NCBI GenBank assembly: GCA_016186945.1
Contig: JACPKR010000023.1
Location: 1 to 18,748, forward strand
Direction: 5' to 3'
Source: Deltaproteobacteria bacterium
Lineage (GTDB): Bacteria > Bdellovibrionota_B > Oligoflexia > Oligoflexales > Bog-1112
Length of the DNA stretch: 18,748 bases
Made by a program: the position numbers and the translations under genes. The notes beneath the pieces were generated by a model. That model searched no databases, had not been told where the DNA came from, and saw nothing but the letters and a program-made list of their open reading frames with translations. Below are positions 15,133 to 18,748 of the stretch, in pieces. Every line of letters begins with the position of its first letter. Within the stretch, counting starts at the first letter, position 1.

Positions 15133-15828
15133 TTACCTGACTCGGATGACTTTAGACTCTGCCTCTATCACCCGTCCGGCAATGTGAAGACGATATTCTT
15201 CGGGGGTGACTAGGAATAGCGTGTCGCAATCCCAGTCAATCATGTGACGGAGGAACGTTTGAAGGGGCAAGGTCCCCTCTCTTGACGAGAAACTCAATGA
15301 CTCAAGTTGCGAGAACACAAAAAGCGGGTTCCTGTGTGCTATTTTCAATTCATGTATATGTTCCAAGAGAAATTCCAGAAAAGCGTCATGCTCCATTTTT
15401 AGTTTCTGCGCTTCCCTTGCAATTTCTGTCAGCTCAATTTCGAGGATCGTACGGCCTTTGAGTTCCGACGGGAGGTCTGCCGTATCTTGGACAACTTTTT
15501 CCGCTAAAACTTGCGGATATTGCAAGGTGTCCAGCCCTCTTGGGCCAACGAGGAAAATATTGAGGGTCTTAACGTTGAGATGCCTTCGGTCTTCTTTAAA
15601 AGCTGCTAACAATTCTTTCAACACTTTGCTTGGGTATTCGACCTCTGATGAAAGATCCCTTTTAGCAAAAGCTTTAACGTTCTCAGAAAAACCTTTGCTG
15701 CGCGCAAGTTCATTGAAATTGTACACATAACTGTCTTCGCTAAGCGTGTCGAAATAAACCTCACGTCCGCACGCAAGAGCTAAGAAGCCTCCGATAAAAA
15801 TTGGGCAGACAAGTTTAGTGAAACGCAT
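15133..15828 (-). CDS. Probable lipoprotein with a degenerate ClpB-type AAA+ module
   Basis: The first 20 residues form a lipoprotein-like signal peptide ending FLALAC, with Cys20 as probable lipidation site (Ala at -3 is less usual than Leu). The rest follows the first AAA+ module of ClpA/ClpB in order: NFNELARSKGF for the pre-module DLTELARQGK segment, LVGPRGLDT for the Walker A LIGEPGVGKT, LPSELKGRTILEIEL for VPEGLKGKRLLSLDM, LFVFSQLESL for the Walker B ILFIDELHTL, and LVTPEEYRLHI for ATTLDEYRKYI. The Walker A lysine and the Walker B Asp-Glu are absent, so ATP hydrolysis is not expected. The alignment is by eye. ATG 15828 lies inside the end of the upstream beta-barrel gene (14-base overlap), indicating coupled synthesis. 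A longer start would bury the signal peptide. Confidence 0.75.
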   Translation of the reverse strand: MRFTKLVCPIFIGGFLALACGREVYFDTLSEDSYVYNFNELARSKGFSENVKAFAKRDLSSEVEYPSKVLKELLAAFKEDRRHLNVKTLNIFLVGPRGLDTLQYPQVLAEKVVQDTADLPSELKGRTILEIELTEIAREAQKLKMEHDAFLEFLLEHIHELKIAHRNPLFVFSQLESLSFSSREGTLPLQTFLRHMIDWDCDTLFLVTPEEYRLHIAGRVIEAESKVIRVR

Positions 15829-16432
15829 AACCAATTCCCACACTGAAGTTATATTCGAGATCTGGCTTAACGAAAGGCCTGATATTGTCGAAAGAACGTG
15901 CAAGCCCTCCTTTTACAGAGAAGGCGAAGTCCGTTACGAAAACCCTCTCCCAACCCAAGTCCAAGCCGATACGTGTGCGCAACCCTTTGCGGATGCTTTG
16001 AGATGATTCAGGGATCCACTGAACGACACGCCCCAGGTAAAGATTTGGCATTAAGAATATGTCCTGGTCCGTCATGCGTGTGACTTTCACCTTCAGTCCC
16101 AATCCTCCCCCGATTGTCTCGGTTTTGGGGACAAGGGAATCTTTCTTATGCCTTGTCTGATCCAAGACCAACTTGTCAGTCTCCATGGAGAAGAAGGGAA
16201 CCAAACTAAAACTAGAGGTGGATCCTAGGGGGGCGTCAAAATTGGCCTGGAAGCGGCCTGACACAAGAGGATCGATTTCGAGGATGACTTTGTTCGCCCG
16301 TTTCAGAGCACGAAGAGTGTCGGCCCTTACGACTAAGGTGTTCCTTCTGGCATACGCCAGCTGACTGGGGGTGCCCATCATAAAAGCTGAGAAAATTCCT
16401 GTGAACACCATGATTCGGTAAAACGAAAACAT
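15815..16432 (-). CDS. Probable outer-membrane beta-barrel protein
   Basis: I do not recognise a family. A signal peptide (about residues 1-28, ending QLAYA) precedes some 177 residues. These hold alternating hydrophobic and polar stretches such as SFSLVPFFSM, GGGLGLKVKV, LRTRIGLDLGW and FAFSVKGGL. The end, NFSVGIGYAFH, is aromatic-rich as in outer-membrane barrels, although the very last residue is His rather than Phe. An eight-strand barrel would fit the size. ATG 16432 gives a proper signal peptide; TTG 16453 would add seven residues. The gene follows a good promoter and overlaps the pseudo-ATPase lipoprotein gene by 14 bases, so the two probably act together in the outer envelope. Confidence 0.65.
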   Translation of the reverse strand: MFSFYRIMVFTGIFSAFMMGTPSQLAYARRNTLVVRADTLRALKRANKVILEIDPLVSGRFQANFDAPLGSTSSFSLVPFFSMETDKLVLDQTRHKKDSLVPKTETIGGGLGLKVKVTRMTDQDIFLMPNLYLGRVVQWIPESSQSIRKGLRTRIGLDLGWERVFVTDFAFSVKGGLARSFDNIRPFVKPDLEYNFSVGIGYAFH

Positions 16433-16470
16433 AAGGTGACCTGTGAGTTCCAATGTTGAAGTTGCGAGGC

Positions 16471-16499
16471 AAAATAGGTGACGACCAGCTAAGTGTCAA
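16471..16499 (-). promoter_or_regulatory. Sigma-70 promoter for the barrel/lipoprotein pair
   Basis: Read on the minus strand, TTGACA (16499-16494) is separated by exactly 17 bases from TATTTT (16476-16471). The start codon at 16432 is about 38 bases from the -10 box. The repeat element starts about a dozen bases upstream of the -35 box. Confidence 0.6.
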
Positions 16500-16510
16500 G
16501 CCACTTCAAC

Positions 16511-16610
16511 GGCAAGGAGGTGGTTTGCAGGAGTGGCAAGGAGGTGGTTTGGAGGAAACTGCGCAGCTGGTTCCTCCAAGAAGTCCCTGTGTCAAACCAC
16601 CTCCTTGCCG
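16511..16610. repeat. Palindromic element, short form
   Basis: A perfect 17-base inverted repeat (16535-16551 and 16593-16609, GGCAAGGAGGTGGTTTG) encloses the imperfect palindrome from GGAGGAAACTGCGCAGC to GGTTCCTCC. A further direct copy of the left end lies at 16511-16527. It is the short relative of the element at 4759-4898 and lacks the C-rich 48-base part. Confidence 0.8.
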
Positions 16611-16757
16611 CAGGCGCAACAAAACAGTATGATAGTTGTTGATTTTCATGAAAAATAACAACTAAGGTGCGGCTTATGTTTTTTCGTACATTGAAACTTG
16701 CTAATTTACCGTCTATCGCCGTAATGCCCCCGAAATTCATTCGTGGGGATATAAGGC

Positions 16758-16862
16758 GATAACGTGAGAGTCTAGCGAATCCGTTAGGATAGCAGCTAGA
16801 CTTGAGCGTATCATTCGGATAAGATCGCAAATAGTTCGGAAGTTTGCACGAGTGCATCCGAA
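16758..16862 (+). other. Two nested inverted-repeat structures, possible structured RNA
   Basis: The first structure pairs AGTCTAGC (16769-16776) with GCTAGACT (16795-16802), with an inner ATCC/GGAT stem closing on GTTA and an outer GATA/TATC pairing. The second pairs TTCGGAT (16814-16820) with ATCCGAA (16856-16862), with an inner GCAAA/TTTGC stem. The stretch has no open frame worth calling. It may be a small RNA, a leader, or decayed sequence of the gene remnant that follows. The rest of the gap (16611-16757) holds only an imperfect palindrome at 16635-16662. Confidence 0.3.
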
Positions 16863-16867
16863 CATAA

Positions 16868-17596
16868 AGCAGTTTTGATCTGCATCAAGGAAGCCAATTC
16901 GCTGCGGAAGAGCTTAACAGTTATGTGAGCACTTACCTTCGTGAGGAAATCCAGGGCGAGGCGGCGACCCGCAACATAGAAGCATTTGCAGAATTTTTAG
17001 ACCTCATTGCCATGGCTAACGGACATGAGCTGAATTATGAGCGCCTGGCATCCGACTGCCAAGTCTCCACAAGCACGCTCAAAAATTACCTCCAAATCCT
17101 CGAAGACACGCTCCTTGGCTTCAAACTCCCTGGTTTTACAAAGACTAAAAAAAGAAAGGCCACTTCGCGTTCCAAACATTTCCTATTTGATATCGGCGTC
17201 GTAAACTGCCTCTGTCAAAGATCGCCAATTAGACCCAAGAGCGAGCTTTTTGGAAGTGCCTTCGAACACTTCATTATCCTGGAAATTAGGGCGTTTCTGA
17301 GTTACCGCAGACTCCAAAACTTCAAAATGACGTACTGGCGAAGCACCTCACAATATGAGGTCGACCTTATTGTTGGCGACCAATGGGCTATCGAGATCAA
17401 AGGAACCCATCTGGTTCAGGACCGACATCTCAAAGGATTAAGAGCGCTCAAAGAGGAAGGAATGGCCATGTCGTACTTTGTGGTCTCCCTGGACAACGCG
17501 GAAAGGCTCACAGACGACGAGATCCGCGTCCTGCCATGGAAAATTTTTCTGGAACATTTGTGGGCCGATCAACTGATTCAATCCCGCGCTGATTAA
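16868..17596 (+). pseudogene. C-terminal remnant of an AAA_14/DUF4143 ATPase
   Basis: Complete members have an N-terminal P-loop ATPase (AAA_14) and a C-terminal DUF4143 domain; they are common mobile or toxin-antitoxin-like genes of unclear role. Here only the C-terminal half is present. It begins in the middle of the linker (AEELNSYVSTYLREEIQ), continues through the winged-helix part (LASDCQVSTSTLKNYLQIL) and ends with the nuclease-like part FGSAFEHFIILEIRAF and VDLIVGDQWAIEIKG. The homologous frame extends upstream of the first usable start (GTG 16925) to a stop at 16865, and no Walker A sequence is seen before it. I therefore read it as truncated. The frame is otherwise open for 243 codons, so the loss may be recent, or a short product could still be made from GTG 16925. 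Confidence 0.75.
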
Positions 17597-17612
17597 ATTT
17601 TGGGCGATTTAC

Positions 17613-17641
17613 TTGACTCCCCGTTAGGCACAGGCTAGGGT
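17613..17641 (+). promoter_or_regulatory. Candidate promoter for the secreted protein gene
   Basis: TTGACT is followed after 17 bases by TAGGGT. The -35 box is good and the -10 box is poor. The start codon is 31 bases further on. Confidence 0.3.
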
Positions 17642-17672
17642 TGCCAAAATTTTTCATCAAACGGAGATTAAT

Positions 17673-18695
17673 ATGTTGAAAAAGATCGCGCTTGTCCCCC
17701 TTATTGCAGGGTTCTCGTCCGCACATGTTTACGCTGATGATTATTCCTCGTGCAAAGAAAAACAGGAGCAATGTAAACAATATACTGAGGCCAATCTAAA
17801 AAAGTTCGACGATGACTTTTATGACTCTGATTACTACCACTCGCTCTGGAGCAATAGCACCGTTCTCTCCAAACTCGTAGCGGGCGGAGCTTCAACTTTC
17901 CAGCCCCTTTATGACCAAACAAGATCGTACATATATTTGCGAAAATTATTCGCATCATTTGGTGATTACAAAGAAAAGAATCCTCAGGGCGCCGATCGCG
18001 TGAACGCACTCAGTGATTTTGACTTTAGGCTTAGCGACATCGTTAAATGCGAGGAAAGTCTTTTCCCGAATGTCATTGCTAAAGATGCAGTAAAAAAAGG
18101 ACGCTTGGTTGAGGTTGGAAAGACATACATCGACGATATGTTGAGTTACAAGATGTCTGTTTGTAGCGACACCCAAGTCAACACGCTTTTTGAAAAAATT
18201 GATGAAGCTTTAAAACAAGTGCTGAATTCAGCACCATCTGCGGCATCGGTTTCATCCGAAACTCCTGCCACCGAACCCGCCGATAAGGAGTCAGTTGTTC
18301 GGGAGCTAAATACGGACGAAATAGAGAATTTGGTCAACACGTTTGTGGTCGAGATCGACAAGATCGCCAACTTTGTTGGTACGCAAGGTTCAAATGCTGG
18401 CGAAAAAGCAAGCTCACTTAAAACTGACCTGTCGACGCTTTTCCAGAAACTCATGAAGGGAGCAGCCGACAGCAACGTAAATTCTATGAGAGGCGCCGTG
18501 ATAGCGAAGCTTATGGAGGCAGAAGTACTCAAATCAAAAGATGATGGTCAGAATTGGGAAGAAAATTTTAGCCCCGACAACTTTACGGTTAAATCCGCCA
18601 TTTGTGACCAGGCTAAGCTGTTTCTAGTTGCAGATCTCAAGACTCGTCCTTGGTACGCCAAGTTGAAGGAGTTTAATGGCGGCAAAGACCTATAG
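17673..18695 (+). CDS. Secreted helical protein of unknown function
   Basis: I do not recognise this protein. A signal peptide (residues 1-21, ending AHVYA) leads to a mature protein of 319 residues. It is rich in charged, helix-forming stretches and contains a Ser/Ala/Pro/Thr/Glu-rich linker near residues 192-212 that separates two halves. Cysteines lie near the N-terminus (SSCKEKQEQCKQY), in the middle (VKCEES, SVCSDT) and near the end (SAICDQ), which suits disulfides in the periplasm or outside. ATG 17673 has CGGAG upstream at good spacing. The stop TAG (18693-18695) lies inside the first bases of a TATAGT-type repeat, so the present C-terminus may have been set by an insertion. Confidence 0.75.
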   Translation: MLKKIALVPLIAGFSSAHVYADDYSSCKEKQEQCKQYTEANLKKFDDDFYDSDYYHSLWSNSTVLSKLVAGGASTFQPLYDQTRSYIYLRKLFASFGDYKEKNPQGADRVNALSDFDFRLSDIVKCEESLFPNVIAKDAVKKGRLVEVGKTYIDDMLSYKMSVCSDTQVNTLFEKIDEALKQVLNSAPSAASVSSETPATEPADKESVVRELNTDEIENLVNTFVVEIDKIANFVGTQGSNAGEKASSLKTDLSTLFQKLMKGAADSNVNSMRGAVIAKLMEAEVLKSKDDGQNWEENFSPDNFTVKSAICDQAKLFLVADLKTRPWYAKLKEFNGGKDL

Positions 18696-18729
18696 TGTTC
18701 AAGATAATTAATTCGGGGATAAACTTTTT
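18691..18729. repeat. Left end of a MITE-like element
   Basis: These 39 bases match 10634-10672 at 33 positions without gaps, beginning with TATAGT and ending with AAACTTTTT. The element is interrupted or followed by one arm of the ATCCCGCGG palindrome (18740-18748) at the window edge. Confidence 0.7.
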
Positions 18730-18748
18730 CGGGTCTGTCATCCCGCGG

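Noticed and set aside
16758-16812. SECIS element suggested by TGAG/TGAG internal loop
   Set aside because: No nearby gene has an in-frame TGA with selenoprotein features, and the loop does not match the bacterial SECIS form.

Overview
The window comes from a Gram-negative bacterium of roughly balanced base composition. The evidence is Sec-type signal peptides, a probable lipoprotein, a probable outer-membrane beta-barrel, a RimK/RimB pair and a bifunctional class A penicillin-binding protein. The recurrent palindrome ATCCCGCGG/CCGCGGGAT is of a kind common in Alphaproteobacteria, but gene content does not settle the lineage. A proteobacterium in the broad sense, possibly Alphaproteobacteria or a Bdellovibrio/Oligoflexus-like group, is my inference only.

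Layout. (1) 1-187: palindromic repeat array. (2) 188-4756, plus strand: a complete oleABCD operon for long-chain olefin synthesis, in which two fatty acyl chains are condensed head-to-head (OleA), reduced (OleD), closed to a beta-lactone (OleC) and decarboxylated to a cis-olefin (OleB). (3) 4903-10621, minus strand: an apparent operon pbp1 - rimB - rimK - lysR, convergent with ole. (4) 10874-11932: an exported HtrA/DegP-type protein with its catalytic His and Ser replaced. (5) 12042-13445, minus: a PutP-type sodium/solute symporter. (6) 13743-15117: two adjacent secreted proteins resembling DUF4360. (7) 15133-16432, minus: a beta-barrel candidate and an overlapping probable lipoprotein that looks like a degenerate ClpB-type AAA+ module without Walker residues, behind a good sigma-70 promoter. 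(8) 16868-17596: the C-terminal remnant of a DUF4143 ATPase. (9) 17673-18695: an unknown secreted helical protein.

The most distinctive property is how small repeat families are woven into genes. A C-rich 48-base hairpin element lies in frame inside oleC. A terminal-inverted-repeat, MITE-like element encodes the OleC C-terminal tail and stop codon. A related element supplies the stop of the last gene. The ATCCCGCGG palindrome supplies the last eight codons and stop of putP. Other copies fill the oleD/lysR, pbp/htrA and DUF4360 gene gaps.

The second theme is exported proteins that keep the fold of quality-control enzymes (HtrA protease, Clp ATPase) but appear catalytically dead. These two proteins, and the barrel/lipoprotein pair in particular, are the best candidates for something undescribed.
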